The position numbers and the translations under genes were made by a program. DNA of 64,000 bases, from contig NZ_CP046115.1 in the NCBI RefSeq assembly GCF_009707385.1, forward strand, positions 3,658,001-3,722,000, in the 5' to 3' direction. The notes under the pieces were generated by a model that worked only from the letters and a program-made list of their open reading frames with translations, was not told the origin of the DNA and searched no databases. The stretch comes from Klebsiella oxytoca. GTDB lineage: Bacteria; Pseudomonadota; Gammaproteobacteria; Enterobacterales; Enterobacteriaceae. This document shows, in pieces, positions 31,127 to 40,353 of this stretch; the first letter of the stretch is position 1; every line of letters begins with the position of its first letter.

Positions 31127-31392
31127 AAAAATACCCTCCAACAGAAAAAATGCTATGGCAGTAGAGTTATTCAATATTTTTAAATATACGCACCTCACCC
31201 TCAATTGAACACATGTTTATATTTGAACATGTGTTTATGTTAAGTGAGTTACTTTTAAAGTAAAGAGGCGTCAAGGAGGGTTTTCATGTGAATATGAACA
31301 AAATCACAAAATTTGCGCAGTATGGTTTTTAAACAGTTTAAAAATGCGAAGGAGAGCACATCGGCCCGGGTGAGCAGAGCAAGGAAAGCGCA
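31127..31392. other. psuK/fruA intergenic region
   Basis: Both flanking operons run on the minus strand, so this holds the psuK promoter. Seen here are the inverted repeat at 31208-31235 and the fruA terminator at 31393-31421. The remainder is AT-rich with no gene I recognise. Confidence 0.6.
31208..31235. promoter_or_regulatory. Perfect inverted repeat upstream of psuK (candidate operator)
   Basis: AACACATGTT (31208-31217) and AACATGTGTT (31226-31235) are exact reverse complements separated by 8 bp. It is suited to a dimeric regulator and sits about 80 bp before the psuK ATG. The binder is unknown; YeiI's HTH or a LacI/GntR-type protein elsewhere are guesses. Confidence 0.55.
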
Positions 31393-31421
31393 TAAAAAAG
31401 GGCAGAGAAGACTCTGCCCTG
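31393..31421 (-). terminator. fruBKA terminator
   Basis: AGGGCAGAG-AAGA-CTCTGCCCT is a perfect 9-bp stem followed on the minus strand by TTTTTT. It lies 21 nt after the fruA stop codon. Confidence 0.92.
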
Positions 31422-31441
31422 GAAAGCGTTCAGAAAGTCAA

Positions 31442-33127
31442 TCAGGCTACTTTTTCTTCCGCCTGGACTTCAGGGCGTTTCAGTACCGCATAAGAGAGAC
31501 CTGCGACCAGCGTACCGATAACAATCGCCAGCAGATATCCGAGCACCGGCGTAATCGCGCCAGGGATCAGCAGGACGAACAGGCCACCGTGCGGCGCCAT
31601 CAGTTTCGCGCCAACCCACATGGACATCGCCCCGGTCACCGCACCGCCAACGATGCAGCAAGGCAGGACGCGCATCGGGTCACGGGCAGCGAACGGAATC
31701 GCACCTTCGGTGATAAAGCACAGGCCAAGTACCAGTGCCGCCTTGCCGCCTTCCTGCTGCGCTTTGTCGAACTTTTTGCGCGCAATCAGCGTTGCCAGGC
31801 CCAGCGCCAGCGGTGGAACCATACCCGCAGCCATAATTGCCGCCATCGGTGCATAAGTTTGGGTACTCAGCAGGCCAACCCCAAAGGCGTAGGCCGCCTT
31901 GTTCACCGGACCGCCCATATCGGTACACATCATACCGCCGAGGATCGCACCGAGCAGAACCGCGTTCGCCGTCCCCATGGTTTGCAGCCAGTGGGTCAGA
32001 CCTTCAAGGATCCCGGCAACCGGTTTACCAATCAGGTAAATCATCGCCAGACCGACGATCAGGCTGGAAACCAGCGGAATAATCAGGATCGGTTTCAGCG
32101 CTTCCATACTTTGCGGTAGCTTAAGCCTGGTACTAATCGCTTTCGCGACATAACCGGCCAGGAAACCGGCGATGATGCCGCCGATAAAGCCAGACCCGGT
32201 GCTTACCGCCAGCATACCGCCGATAAGACCCGGCGTCAGGCCCGGACGATCGGCGATGGAGAAGGCGATGAAACCCGCCAGTACCGGTACCATCAGCGCG
32301 AAAGCGGAGCCGCCGCCGATTTGCATCAGCGCTGCGGCCAGGGTGTCTTTAACCTCAAAGGCTTTAATCCCAAAAGCAAAGGAGAGCGCGATACACAGGC
32401 CGCCCGCCACCACCATCGGCAGCATGTATGACACACCGGTCAGCAGATGACGATAGGCGCCGGCGGACTCTTTTTTACCTTCCGCCGCCTGCTGGGTTTT
32501 GCCCGCAGGTTGATACGGTTTCGCCTCAACAACGGCTTTATCCAGCTCCTGAGCCGTTTTTTTCAGCGCCAGACCGGTAGTGGTGCGATACATCGGCTTA
32601 CCGGCGAACTTCGCCAGATCCACTTCGATATCAGCAGCGACTACGACCAGATCTGCTTGTTCAACCTCTTCCGCAGTGATGGCATTGCCCGCGCCCACGG
32701 AGCCGCGCGTTTCAACTTTTACCCACCAGCCGCGTTTTTTGGCTTCGGTTTCAATCGCTTCCGCCGCCATAAAGGTATGCGCGACGCCGGTCGGGCAGGC
32801 GGTGACCGCCACAATACGTTTTGGACCGTTAGCGGCAGCCGGTGAAGCAGCAGCCGGAGCGGTATAAGGCGTTGCGTGGCTTTTGGCTTCCCCGAGGAAC
32901 AGCTCCGGATGGGCAACGGCACGATTAATATCGCCGAGATAGACCTTTTTGCCATTCAGCGCGCTGTCAGCCGGCAGCGCCGTGCCCAGCACAATCGCCA
33001 GCTCAGCGTCGTTCGGGTTATCAATCAGTTCGAGTTGCGCTTTTTGCGCCGCGGTGCCCAACAGAGTCTTCGCCATATAGGCGCGAGCCTGTCCAAGCCC
33101 GGCATCAATAATCAGCAGCGTTTTCAT
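31442..33127 (-). CDS. fruA: PTS fructose transporter EIIB'BC
   Basis: A 561-residue membrane permease that imports fructose as fructose 1-phosphate. The order is: degenerate EIIB' (1-85), an Ala/Pro linker (about 86-100), EIIB with the phosphorylated Cys111 in VTACPTGVAHTF, then EIIC from about 225 with 8-10 helices. Last gene of fruBKA, 16 nt after fruK. Two residues shorter than E. coli FruA. Confidence 0.97.
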   Translation of the reverse strand: MKTLLIIDAGLGQARAYMAKTLLGTAAQKAQLELIDNPNDAELAIVLGTALPADSALNGKKVYLGDINRAVAHPELFLGEAKSHATPYTAPAAASPAAANGPKRIVAVTACPTGVAHTFMAAEAIETEAKKRGWWVKVETRGSVGAGNAITAEEVEQADLVVVAADIEVDLAKFAGKPMYRTTTGLALKKTAQELDKAVVEAKPYQPAGKTQQAAEGKKESAGAYRHLLTGVSYMLPMVVAGGLCIALSFAFGIKAFEVKDTLAAALMQIGGGSAFALMVPVLAGFIAFSIADRPGLTPGLIGGMLAVSTGSGFIGGIIAGFLAGYVAKAISTRLKLPQSMEALKPILIIPLVSSLIVGLAMIYLIGKPVAGILEGLTHWLQTMGTANAVLLGAILGGMMCTDMGGPVNKAAYAFGVGLLSTQTYAPMAAIMAAGMVPPLALGLATLIARKKFDKAQQEGGKAALVLGLCFITEGAIPFAARDPMRVLPCCIVGGAVTGAMSMWVGAKLMAPHGGLFVLLIPGAITPVLGYLLAIVIGTLVAGLSYAVLKRPEVQAEEKVA

Positions 33128-33143
33128 TATGCCTCTCCTGCTG

Positions 33144-34082
33144 TTAATTAAAGGGTTGTAAGTCGACGCGCGCCATCATTGCGGCCAACTGGGTACGGTC
33201 GGTAATACCTACATTGCTCTGACTCACCGCCAGCGCGGCAACGGCGGTTGCCAGACGCAGCGTATGTTCGCTGGACTCACGCATCAGCAGGCCGTAAATC
33301 AGGCCGCCAACCATCGAATCACCGGCACCAACGGTGCTGACCACGTCTACCGCAGGCGGCTTGGCAATCCACTCTCCGGATGCGTTAACCCACAGGGCGC
33401 CCTCTTCACCAAGGGAAATAACCACGTGGGCAATCCCCTGCTCGCGTAGCGCATGTGCGGCATCAATCACGTCTTTCATCTCGGGCAGCTTGCGGCCGGC
33501 CCAGATCTCCAGCTCGCGACGGTTGGGCTTAACCAGCCATGGCGCCGCTTTCAGACCGGCTACCAGCGCTTCGCGGCTGCTGTCAAAAATGATGCACGGG
33601 CACTGGCTGCGCAGACGGGTCATCCAGTCGGTAAACGCTTCCGGGCTCACGCCTGACGGTAAGCTGCCGCTCACGCAGACCATATCGAACTGTCCCAGCC
33701 AGCTGAGAGAATCATTAACAAAGCGCTCCCAGTCGCCAGGCGTTACTTCAAATCCCGAGAAGTTGAAGTCGGTTACTTCGCCATCTTTCTCAGTCAGCTT
33801 GACGTTGATACGGGTACGCCCCTGCACCACCTGAAAACGGTTAGCGATCCCCAGCTCGCTGAACAACTGCTGAAAACCATCCTGATTATCTTTACCGAGA
33901 AAACCGCCTACGGTGACGTCAATACCAAGATCTTTCAGCACTTTTGCAACGTTGATCCCCTTCCCTGCGGCGTGCAAACCGGTCGTGCGAACAAGGTTAA
34001 CCTCGCCACGTTCAATTTCCGGGGTAAAACCCACCAGGTCATAGGCCGGATTCAAAGTAATCGTTGCGACACGTCTGCTCAT
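33144..34082 (-). CDS. fruK: 1-phosphofructokinase
   Basis: A 312-residue PfkB-family kinase that phosphorylates fructose 1-phosphate to fructose 1,6-bisphosphate. The N-terminal TITLNPAYDL and AAGKGINVAKVL bind substrate; the catalytic VGAGDSMVGGL is near residue 250. The start codon follows the fruB stop directly, so the genes are coupled. Its substrate, fructose 1-phosphate, is the inducer that releases Cra. Confidence 0.97.
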   Translation of the reverse strand: MSRRVATITLNPAYDLVGFTPEIERGEVNLVRTTGLHAAGKGINVAKVLKDLGIDVTVGGFLGKDNQDGFQQLFSELGIANRFQVVQGRTRINVKLTEKDGEVTDFNFSGFEVTPGDWERFVNDSLSWLGQFDMVCVSGSLPSGVSPEAFTDWMTRLRSQCPCIIFDSSREALVAGLKAAPWLVKPNRRELEIWAGRKLPEMKDVIDAAHALREQGIAHVVISLGEEGALWVNASGEWIAKPPAVDVVSTVGAGDSMVGGLIYGLLMRESSEHTLRLATAVAALAVSQSNVGITDRTQLAAMMARVDLQPFN

Positions 34083-35213
34083 TTATGCGCCCTCCCCAAG
34101 GCCTGCGGCGATAGCTTCGCCAATCGCATCCAGCGCCTGCTGCGCATCTTCACCCTGTGCGGTAAAACGCAAGCGGTGACCTTTTTTCACGCCCAGCGCC
34201 ACAACTTTCATCAGGCTGCGGCCGTTTGCCGGTTTACCCGAACCATCAAGGTTGGTGACGGTGATGTCGCTGGAAAATTGTTTAATTGTATTAACCAGCA
34301 TAGTGCCCGGACGCGCGTGCAGCCCGTGCTCGTTGCGGATAACGTATTCAGCGCTGAGAACATCTTCAGCAATAGCGTCATCGCTGGTCAGCAACGCCAG
34401 CAGCGTGGCGCCATCAGCCTTCAGCAAACGGTCAGCTTTTTTATCGAGCAGCAAATTGCTCAGGCGGTTAAGCACCGCGGTTGGCCGATCGTCGGCCATC
34501 GCAACGGTTATCAGCAGCGATACCGGCTGCTCATCGCTGGTAAAAGGAGTCGCTGCGCGGCTGACGGCTACGGCGCTGCGCAAATTGCCTTCAGGGCTGT
34601 CATTCAGCCAGATCCCTTCGCCGAGATTCAGCGGTTTATCGTTAATAGTACGAGTCACAAAGGAAGCATCCACGGCGCCGGCTTCTTTCAGCCGCGCGGC
34701 GTTCAGCGCCTGCAGAGTCAGCAGATCGCTGGCAGCCACGTCCAGAGTCAGCGTATCGTTATCCAGCTTCAGCGCTTCGCTTTGCTTTTCACCCATGAGC
34801 AGGGCGCGCAGCTCTTCCGCCGTGGTCGCCGACTTAAGCTGTTCAGCAACCGAGTCGTCGCTCAGCACGTGGGTCAGCTGACGCAGCAGACCAAGGTGTT
34901 CATCCGAGCTGGCGGCAATACCGATGGCGACATAGGCGGTCTGCCCTTCGCCCCAGGTCACGCCCTGCGGAAACTGATAAACCTGAACGCCGGTTTTAAG
35001 CACCTGATCGCGCGTGTCGGTGGTACCGTGCGGAATCGCAATGCCGTTGCCAAGAAAAGTGGAGGTTTGCTGCTCGCGAGCCAGCATCCCGTTAACGTAG
35101 CCATCCGCCACATTGCCCGCGCTTACCAGCGCGGAAGCAACCTGACGAATAGCCTCTTCTTTATTACCGGCCTGCTGACCGGGATGAATATCCTGCACAG
35201 ATAACTGGAACAT
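34083..35213 (-). CDS. fruB: PTS fructose EIIA-HPr fusion (FPr)
   Basis: A 376-residue cytoplasmic phosphocarrier. An N-terminal EIIA-Fru domain carries His62 (AIPHGTTD); a central linker domain follows; a C-terminal HPr-like domain carries His299 (HGLHARPGT). It passes phosphate from enzyme I to FruA. First gene of the fruBKA operon; two Cra operators lie 20 and 87 bp upstream. Confidence 0.97.
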   Translation of the reverse strand: MFQLSVQDIHPGQQAGNKEEAIRQVASALVSAGNVADGYVNGMLAREQQTSTFLGNGIAIPHGTTDTRDQVLKTGVQVYQFPQGVTWGEGQTAYVAIGIAASSDEHLGLLRQLTHVLSDDSVAEQLKSATTAEELRALLMGEKQSEALKLDNDTLTLDVAASDLLTLQALNAARLKEAGAVDASFVTRTINDKPLNLGEGIWLNDSPEGNLRSAVAVSRAATPFTSDEQPVSLLITVAMADDRPTAVLNRLSNLLLDKKADRLLKADGATLLALLTSDDAIAEDVLSAEYVIRNEHGLHARPGTMLVNTIKQFSSDITVTNLDGSGKPANGRSLMKVVALGVKKGHRLRFTAQGEDAQQALDAIGEAIAAGLGEGA

Positions 35214-35544
35214 GGTTCTCCTCTCCTGCTGAATTGAATCGTTTCAGCTACTTTGAGAAAAAATGCGTCATCTGTCCTGCCGGAGAATCTCCCGATGACG
35301 CTGAAACGTTTCAAGAAGTCTGTACCTTTATTACCCACCGCGCAAGAAAAGTTAGCATCCTGATAACAGAAATTAGAGATACAGCACACTTTTGCTGACG
35401 CGTGGATGAGCAACACGGCTAAACTTCAGCATTTTGCTGAAGTTAAATTTTGAAACGACTTTTTGATTTTTTTGTGCCATGGTGCTGTTCATTTTCTGAC
35501 TGACGGCGTAAACTCCGCAACTCCTGAAACCGATGAAAGCCGAC
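35214..35544. promoter_or_regulatory. fruB/setB divergent region with two Cra operators
   Basis: Two near-perfect Cra (FruR) palindromes are present: TGAATCGTTTCA at 35235-35246 and TGAAACGTTTCA at 35302-35313. Both agree with the Cra core (TGAAWCSNTH). They flank the fruB promoter as in E. coli; fructose 1-phosphate releases Cra. The right half (35330-35540) is AT-rich and must contain the setB promoter; nothing else is recognised. Confidence 0.85.
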
Positions 35545-36726
35545 ATGCAAAACAGTAGCGCCGCCCTGCCACGACGTGGGTTTGATTTAACGTCTTCCGC
35601 CTTCCTGATCGTCGCCTTCCTGACGGGTATCGCCGGGGCGTTACAGACGCCTACTCTGAGCCTGTTTCTGACTAACGAAGTTCACGTACGGCCGGCGATG
35701 GTCGGCTTCTTTTTTACCGGCAGCGCGGTGATTGGCATCCTGGTGAGCCAGTTTCTTGCCGGGCGATCGGATCGCAAAGGCGACCGTAAACAGCTGATCG
35801 TCTTCTGCTGCCTGATGGGCGTGCTGGCCTGCGCGCTGTTCGCCTGGAACCGTAACTACTTTATTTTGCTGTTTGTCGGCGTGTTTCTCAGCAGCTTTGG
35901 TTCCACCGCTAACCCGCAGATGTTTGCCCTCGCCCGTGAACATGCGGACAAAACGGGGCGCGAGGCGGTCATGTTCAGCTCAATTCTGCGCGCTCAGGTA
36001 TCTCTGGCGTGGGTGATCGGCCCCCCGCTGGCCTACGCGCTGGCGATGGGATTTGGTTTTACGGTGATGTATCTCAGCGCGGCAATTGCCTTTGTGGTCT
36101 GCGGCGCGATGGTCTGGTTTTTCCTCCCGAGCATGCGCAAGGAGCCAAAGGCGGTTACCGGTCATCTTGAAGCGCCGCGAACCAACCGTCGCGATGCGCT
36201 GCTGCTGTTTATCATTTGTACGCTGATGTGGGGGATTAATAGCCTGTACATCATTAATATGCCGCTGTTTATTATCAATGAACTGCATTTGTCGGAGAAA
36301 CTGGCGGGCGTCATGATGGGAACCGCCGCCGGACTGGAAATTCCAACGATGCTGATTGCGGGTTATTACGCCAAACGCTTCGGCAAACGTTTCCTGATGC
36401 GGCTCTCTGCGGTAGCCGGCGTATTGTTCTATATAGGTATGTTAACCGTGCATACCCCAGGCCTGCTGCTGGCTCTGCAGGCGCTGAACGCCATTTTTAT
36501 CGGTATTCTGGCCGGTATCGGGATGCTCTATTTTCAGGATCTGATGCCGGGGCAGGCCGGAGCGGCCACCACTTTGTATACCAATACCACTCGCGTTGGC
36601 TGGATTATCGCCGGCTCGCTGGCCGGCGTCGTCGCGGAAATCTGGAGCTATCATGCCGTATTCTGGATTGCTCTTGTGATGGGTGCTGTCACACAGGTCT
36701 GCCTGTGGCGCATTAAAGACGTTTAA
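35545..36726 (+). CDS. setB: Sugar efflux transporter SetB
   Basis: A 393-residue MFS exporter of the SET family with 12 helices; related proteins export lactose, glucose and IPTG. It follows E. coli SetB closely (FDLTSSAFLIVAFLTGIAGA, REHADKTGREAVMFSS). I start at 35545, which gives the E. coli length and N-terminus; an in-frame ATG four codons upstream (35533) is possible. Divergent from fruB, convergent with nupX. Confidence 0.93.
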   Translation: MQNSSAALPRRGFDLTSSAFLIVAFLTGIAGALQTPTLSLFLTNEVHVRPAMVGFFFTGSAVIGILVSQFLAGRSDRKGDRKQLIVFCCLMGVLACALFAWNRNYFILLFVGVFLSSFGSTANPQMFALAREHADKTGREAVMFSSILRAQVSLAWVIGPPLAYALAMGFGFTVMYLSAAIAFVVCGAMVWFFLPSMRKEPKAVTGHLEAPRTNRRDALLLFIICTLMWGINSLYIINMPLFIINELHLSEKLAGVMMGTAAGLEIPTMLIAGYYAKRFGKRFLMRLSAVAGVLFYIGMLTVHTPGLLLALQALNAIFIGILAGIGMLYFQDLMPGQAGAATTLYTNTTRVGWIIAGSLAGVVAEIWSYHAVFWIALVMGAVTQVCLWRIKDV

Positions 36727-36772
36727 GGGCCATTGGTAAAACGGCGCGCCGCCCTGCCGGCGCACCTGCTCG

Positions 36773-38023
36773 TCAGGCCAGACCAATAAAAAATCCAGCA
36801 ATCGTTGCGCTCATCAGATTCGATAGCGTTGCCGCGGCCAGCGCCCGCATTCCTAGCTGGGCTATTTCAGACGCCCGCTGCGGCGCAATCGCTGAGAACG
36901 CGCCAACCACCACGCCGATAGAGCCAAAATTAGCAAAGCCGCACAGCGCAAACGAAATAATCGCAATCGTTTTTACATCCAGCGCCCCCGGCGTTTGCAG
37001 AAAAGGCGAGAAGTTGAGATAGGCGACAAATTCGTTAATCGCCAGCTTCTGGCCTATCAGGCTTCCGGCCAGCGTCGCATCGCTCCAGTCAACGCCCATG
37101 AGCCACGCCAGCGGCGCAAGAGCATAGCCGAAAATGCCCTCCAGCGTGGCGTGCCCAAAACCGAACCAGCCGCCAATACCGCTAATAATACCGTTAATGA
37201 GAGCAATGATTGCCACAAACGCCATCACCACCGTCGCTACGCCCACGGCAATTTTTACGCCTGCCATGGCGCCGGTCGCTGCTGCTTCAATAACGCTTTT
37301 TGGCGGCGTTTCGGTGAATGAGAGATTTTCAAACGTGACCTGCGACGACTCTGTCGCCGGGCTAAGGAGACGCGCGAACAGAATCCCGCCGGGGATCGCC
37401 ATTAGCGACGCCGCCAGCAGATAATCAATGGGAACACCCAGACCGGCATAACCGATCATCGTCGAGCCCGCAATCGACGCCATTCCACTACAAATCGCGG
37501 TGAACAGCTCATTGCGGTTCAAGCGATCAATAAACGGCTTAACGATTGCCGGGATCTCGTTTTGTCCAAGAAAAATAGTGGTTACGGCGACGAAGGACTC
37601 GATTTTACTGATATTGAGCGCTTTCTGGAAAATACCGCCAAGAATTCGGATGAGTATCCCCATCACGCCAATATAATAAAGCAGGCTCACCAGCGCGGTG
37701 ATAAAAATAATCGCCGGTAATACTCGAAAGGCAAAAATAAACCCTGAACCATCAAACAGAACATCCATTTTAGGCCCAACCAGGGAACCAAAAATAAAAG
37801 CGCTGCCGGCATCGCTGTAGGTCATCACTTTATGCACGCCCAAAGCCGCCTGTTCCGCCAGCCATTTTCCCGGCGGGAAATAGAGCATAATGCCGCCAAT
37901 GGCAATTTGCAGCACCAGCGCCGCGCCAACGGTACGCAAACTAATTCTTTTTTTATTTACTGACAGTAGAAAAGCAATTGCCAATAATACCGCCATCCCC
38001 AGAACGCTTCTCATTATATCCAT
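36773..38023 (-). CDS. nupX: Nucleoside permease NupX (NupC/CNT family)
   Basis: A 416-residue concentrative nucleoside transporter, nearly identical in protein sequence to the psuT product (27916-29166), including start, end and length. Assigned nupX (yeiJ) because rihB is upstream and yeiL is next, as in E. coli. Differences are scattered and conservative, mostly Val/Ile/Leu swaps. It lies 140 nt after rihB with two hairpins between. The nucleoside preference cannot be told from sequence. Confidence 0.88.
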   Translation of the reverse strand: MDIMRSVLGMAVLLAIAFLLSVNKKRISLRTVGAALVLQIAIGGIMLYFPPGKWLAEQAALGVHKVMTYSDAGSAFIFGSLVGPKMDVLFDGSGFIFAFRVLPAIIFITALVSLLYYIGVMGILIRILGGIFQKALNISKIESFVAVTTIFLGQNEIPAIVKPFIDRLNRNELFTAICSGMASIAGSTMIGYAGLGVPIDYLLAASLMAIPGGILFARLLSPATESSQVTFENLSFTETPPKSVIEAAATGAMAGVKIAVGVATVVMAFVAIIALINGIISGIGGWFGFGHATLEGIFGYALAPLAWLMGVDWSDATLAGSLIGQKLAINEFVAYLNFSPFLQTPGALDVKTIAIISFALCGFANFGSIGVVVGAFSAIAPQRASEIAQLGMRALAAATLSNLMSATIAGFFIGLA

Positions 38024-38044
38024 AATGATTATCTCTTGATGCCA

Positions 38045-38114
38045 GTAAACCCGGCATTTATGCCAGGTTTTGGTAGGACTGATTTTATTACGGGCGACAG
38101 CTTACTGCCCGCCT
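38045..38114 (-). promoter_or_regulatory. Two tandem hairpins between rihB and nupX
   Basis: Hairpin A pairs AAACCCGGCAT with ATGCCAGGTTT (38047-38070). Hairpin B pairs CGGGC with GCCCG around GACAGCTTACT (38092-38112). Their order and sequence resemble those before psuT, pointing to a duplicated transporter-plus-leader unit. Confidence 0.5.
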
Positions 38115-38163
38115 GTTTTTATCAGGTGATAAAAGATATTTCATGCGCCTGATGCTATGTGAC

Positions 38164-39096
38164 TTAGCGGTACATCCCTACGCACTCTTCAACCAGGTCC
38201 CAGAACCAGTTAGTATCAATGGTGATGCCCACTTTAGTATTCGGCGCTTTACCAAGTACTCCCAGCTCGTCGCATACCGTGCGGCCATAGCAGGGGCCGC
38301 TGTTAACATCAACTTCCACGTACATGTCCCGGGTCCTGATACCCTGAGGATTGATCAAATAACCGATACAGGTGGCATCGTGTACTGGACCGCCTGCCAG
38401 ACCGTAGTTTTCAAACTGTGTTTTAAGCGTAAAATTCATGATATCGCTGAATAATTGTCCCGCCGGACCACCGGCCCTTTCCATGCGGGCAATCACATCT
38501 GCGGTACATACGGTCTGGTTAGTTAAATCCAGGCCCATCATTACCAAAGGAACACCGGAACTGAATACAACCCGTGCCGCTTCAGGGTCAGCATAAATAT
38601 TAAACTCCGCCGATGGTGTAAAGTTTCCGGTACCGTAAGCGCCGCCCATCAGCACAATTTCACGAATTTTAGGCAGGATCGCTGGCTGCATACGCATCGC
38701 TACGGCAATATTAGTCAGCGGCCCAACGGGTACCAGAGTAATATCCCCCTCGCTGGCCATCAGCGTATCAATAATATATTTAACCGCATGCGTCTCTTCT
38801 GCTTTTCGGGTCAACGGAGAAAATACCGGGCCGTCAAGACCGGTTTCCCCATGAATATTATCGGCAACAATCTGTTGGCGCATAATGGGTTGCGGCATTC
38901 CGCCATATACCGGTACAGTGATATCTAAATGCTGACAGACATTTAATCCATTAACTAAGGTTTTATCCAGTGTTTGGTTGCCAGCAACGATTGTAATGCC
39001 TAATAAATCAATTGCCGGATGTCGGGCTGCCATCATTATAGCGATAGCATCATCGTGGCCTGGATCGCAATCGAGTATAATTTTTCTTTTTTCCAT
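38164..39096 (-). CDS. rihB: Ribosylpyrimidine nucleosidase RihB
   Basis: A 310-residue inosine-uridine nucleoside hydrolase-family enzyme cleaving cytidine and uridine to base plus ribose. The calcium-binding [12 protein letters not shown] motif is at 9-20; [17 protein letters not shown] and HDATCIGYL follow as expected. Together with nupX it forms a nucleoside uptake and hydrolysis unit. Divergent from yeiL. Confidence 0.95.
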   Translation of the reverse strand: MEKRKIILDCDPGHDDAIAIMMAARHPAIDLLGITIVAGNQTLDKTLVNGLNVCQHLDITVPVYGGMPQPIMRQQIVADNIHGETGLDGPVFSPLTRKAEETHAVKYIIDTLMASEGDITLVPVGPLTNIAVAMRMQPAILPKIREIVLMGGAYGTGNFTPSAEFNIYADPEAARVVFSSGVPLVMMGLDLTNQTVCTADVIARMERAGGPAGQLFSDIMNFTLKTQFENYGLAGGPVHDATCIGYLINPQGIRTRDMYVEVDVNSGPCYGRTVCDELGVLGKAPNTKVGITIDTNWFWDLVEECVGMYR

Positions 39097-39202
39097 TTTT
39101 ATTTCCTCTTTTCGCTTTTAGAGCATTTTTATGTTATTACAGCAGGGTTAAGCAGGTAGTGGATTAGCATTTGCAGCATACAAGGCTAAAACCGCTGCTG
39201 AA

Positions 39203-39218
39203 TATGAGAAATCTCATA
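39203..39218. promoter_or_regulatory. CRP/FNR-type palindrome upstream of yeiL
   Basis: TATGAG-AAAT-CTCATA is a perfect dyad with the 4-bp spacing of FNR-type sites, 13 bp before the yeiL GTG. YeiL is itself a CRP/FNR-family protein, so autoregulation is likely. The 135-bp gap also holds the rihB promoter. Confidence 0.5.
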
Positions 39219-39231
39219 CCGGGACGCGACC

Positions 39232-39930
39232 GTGAAAGAAATTCAAAATGAAAAGCTCAAACAGCAATTGATTAGCGAATCAGGCTATCAGGATAAATTT
39301 TCTGTAGAAGTGATGGCGGATACGCGCTTATTTCACGTGGTTGCCGGGGATTACATCATCAGAGAGGGGGCGCAGCCCGCGTACCTTTTTTACCTCGCGC
39401 GCGGACGGGCAAAGCTTTATACCACATCGGCTAATGGTCGGGTTTCACTGATAGATTTCTTTGGCGCTCCCTGCTTTACAGGAGAGATAGAGCTCATCGA
39501 TCAACATCACCATCCGCGCGGCGTGCAGGCCATAGAGGAGTGCTGGTGCCTGGCTCTGCCGATAGCGACCTTTCGGCCGAGACTGCTTAACGATGTCGTT
39601 TTTCTACGTAATCTTTGCATTGCGTTAAGTCAGAAAAATTATCGCAATATTGTTTCTCTGACCCAGAATCAATCATTTCCGCTGGTTAATCGTCTGGCAG
39701 CATTTATCTTATTAACTCAGCACTGTGATATTTATCACGAAAAACATACACAGGCGGCAGAATATATGGGCGTGTCATATCGCCACTTATTATATGTGAT
39801 TGCGCAATTTAGCCAGGAAGGCTTGTTGATCAAACAGAAGTCTGGCTACATTCTTGGCAATAAGCAAAAACTTATCGCCCTCGCGCGCGAAATGGATCCA
39901 GATAATAATTTTTCTGATTTATTGTATTGA
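39232..39930 (+). CDS. yeiL: CRP/FNR-family regulator YeiL
   Basis: A 232-residue regulator: a cyclic-nucleotide-binding-like beta-roll (about 25-135; [29 protein letters not shown]) and a C-terminal HTH ([21 protein letters not shown]). The GTG at 39232 gives about 13 residues more than E. coli YeiL (219); a later start cannot be excluded. In E. coli, YeiL is linked to stationary-phase survival under nitrogen starvation. Divergent from rihB-nupX, which it may control. Confidence 0.9.
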   Translation: MKEIQNEKLKQQLISESGYQDKFSVEVMADTRLFHVVAGDYIIREGAQPAYLFYLARGRAKLYTTSANGRVSLIDFFGAPCFTGEIELIDQHHHPRGVQAIEECWCLALPIATFRPRLLNDVVFLRNLCIALSQKNYRNIVSLTQNQSFPLVNRLAAFILLTQHCDIYHEKHTQAAEYMGVSYRHLLYVIAQFSQEGLLIKQKSGYILGNKQKLIALAREMDPDNNFSDLLY

Positions 39931-39953
39931 GCTATCAAAAGAAACTTATAGCT

Positions 39954-40205
39954 TCAGGCGGTACTCTGTTCGAGGTGAAGAAGCCAGGTTATCGCTTCAT
40001 CGCGGTTTGTCGCACACATTTCCGCTTCCGGCTTCAGGCTGGAACACACTTTAGGCCTTAACGGCGAGCCAAAAATATTACACAGATTATTTTCCGATAG
40101 CTGTACGCAGCGGGTGTTAGCCGGTTTGCCCTGCGGCATCCCCGGGATAGGGCTGGAGATAGAAGGAGCGATACAGCAAGCTCCGCATTCAGGGCGGCAT
40201 TCCAT
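39954..40205 (-). CDS. yeiW: YeiW/YkgJ-family cysteine-cluster protein
   Basis: An 83-residue UPF0153 protein. Eight cysteines (3, 7, 10, 11, 33, 42, 54, 64) form the CxxxCxxCC and later pattern typical of zinc- or iron-binding members. The function is unknown. It is convergent with yeiL, with a short gap and no obvious strong terminator. Confidence 0.88.
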   Translation of the reverse strand: MECRPECGACCIAPSISSPIPGMPQGKPANTRCVQLSENNLCNIFGSPLRPKVCSSLKPEAEMCATNRDEAITWLLHLEQSTA

Positions 40206-40353
40206 AATCGACTCTTCCGATAACGCTAGTGGCGGCCTAGCCTAAACGTTTTACCTGAAGATAGCAAAACTCACGAATTCCACTTGCCTGAAAGGCCCGG
40301 CGCGAGTAGTTTTACGCGATATTTTCGACCCTTTATGTGACAGGATTACTGCA

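Noticed and set aside
31313..32119. Plus-strand frame of 268 codons over the 3' end of fruA
   Set aside because: The translation is rich in Arg, Gln and His with no domain, and it runs through the fruBKA terminator.
33972..35204. A 410-codon open frame antisense to fruB and fruK
   Set aside because: A shadow of two well-supported genes, with no recognisable domain.
39097..39231. A CRISPR-like or phage-type repeat near yeiL
   Set aside because: Only one dyad is present; no repeat-spacer pattern is found here or elsewhere in the window.
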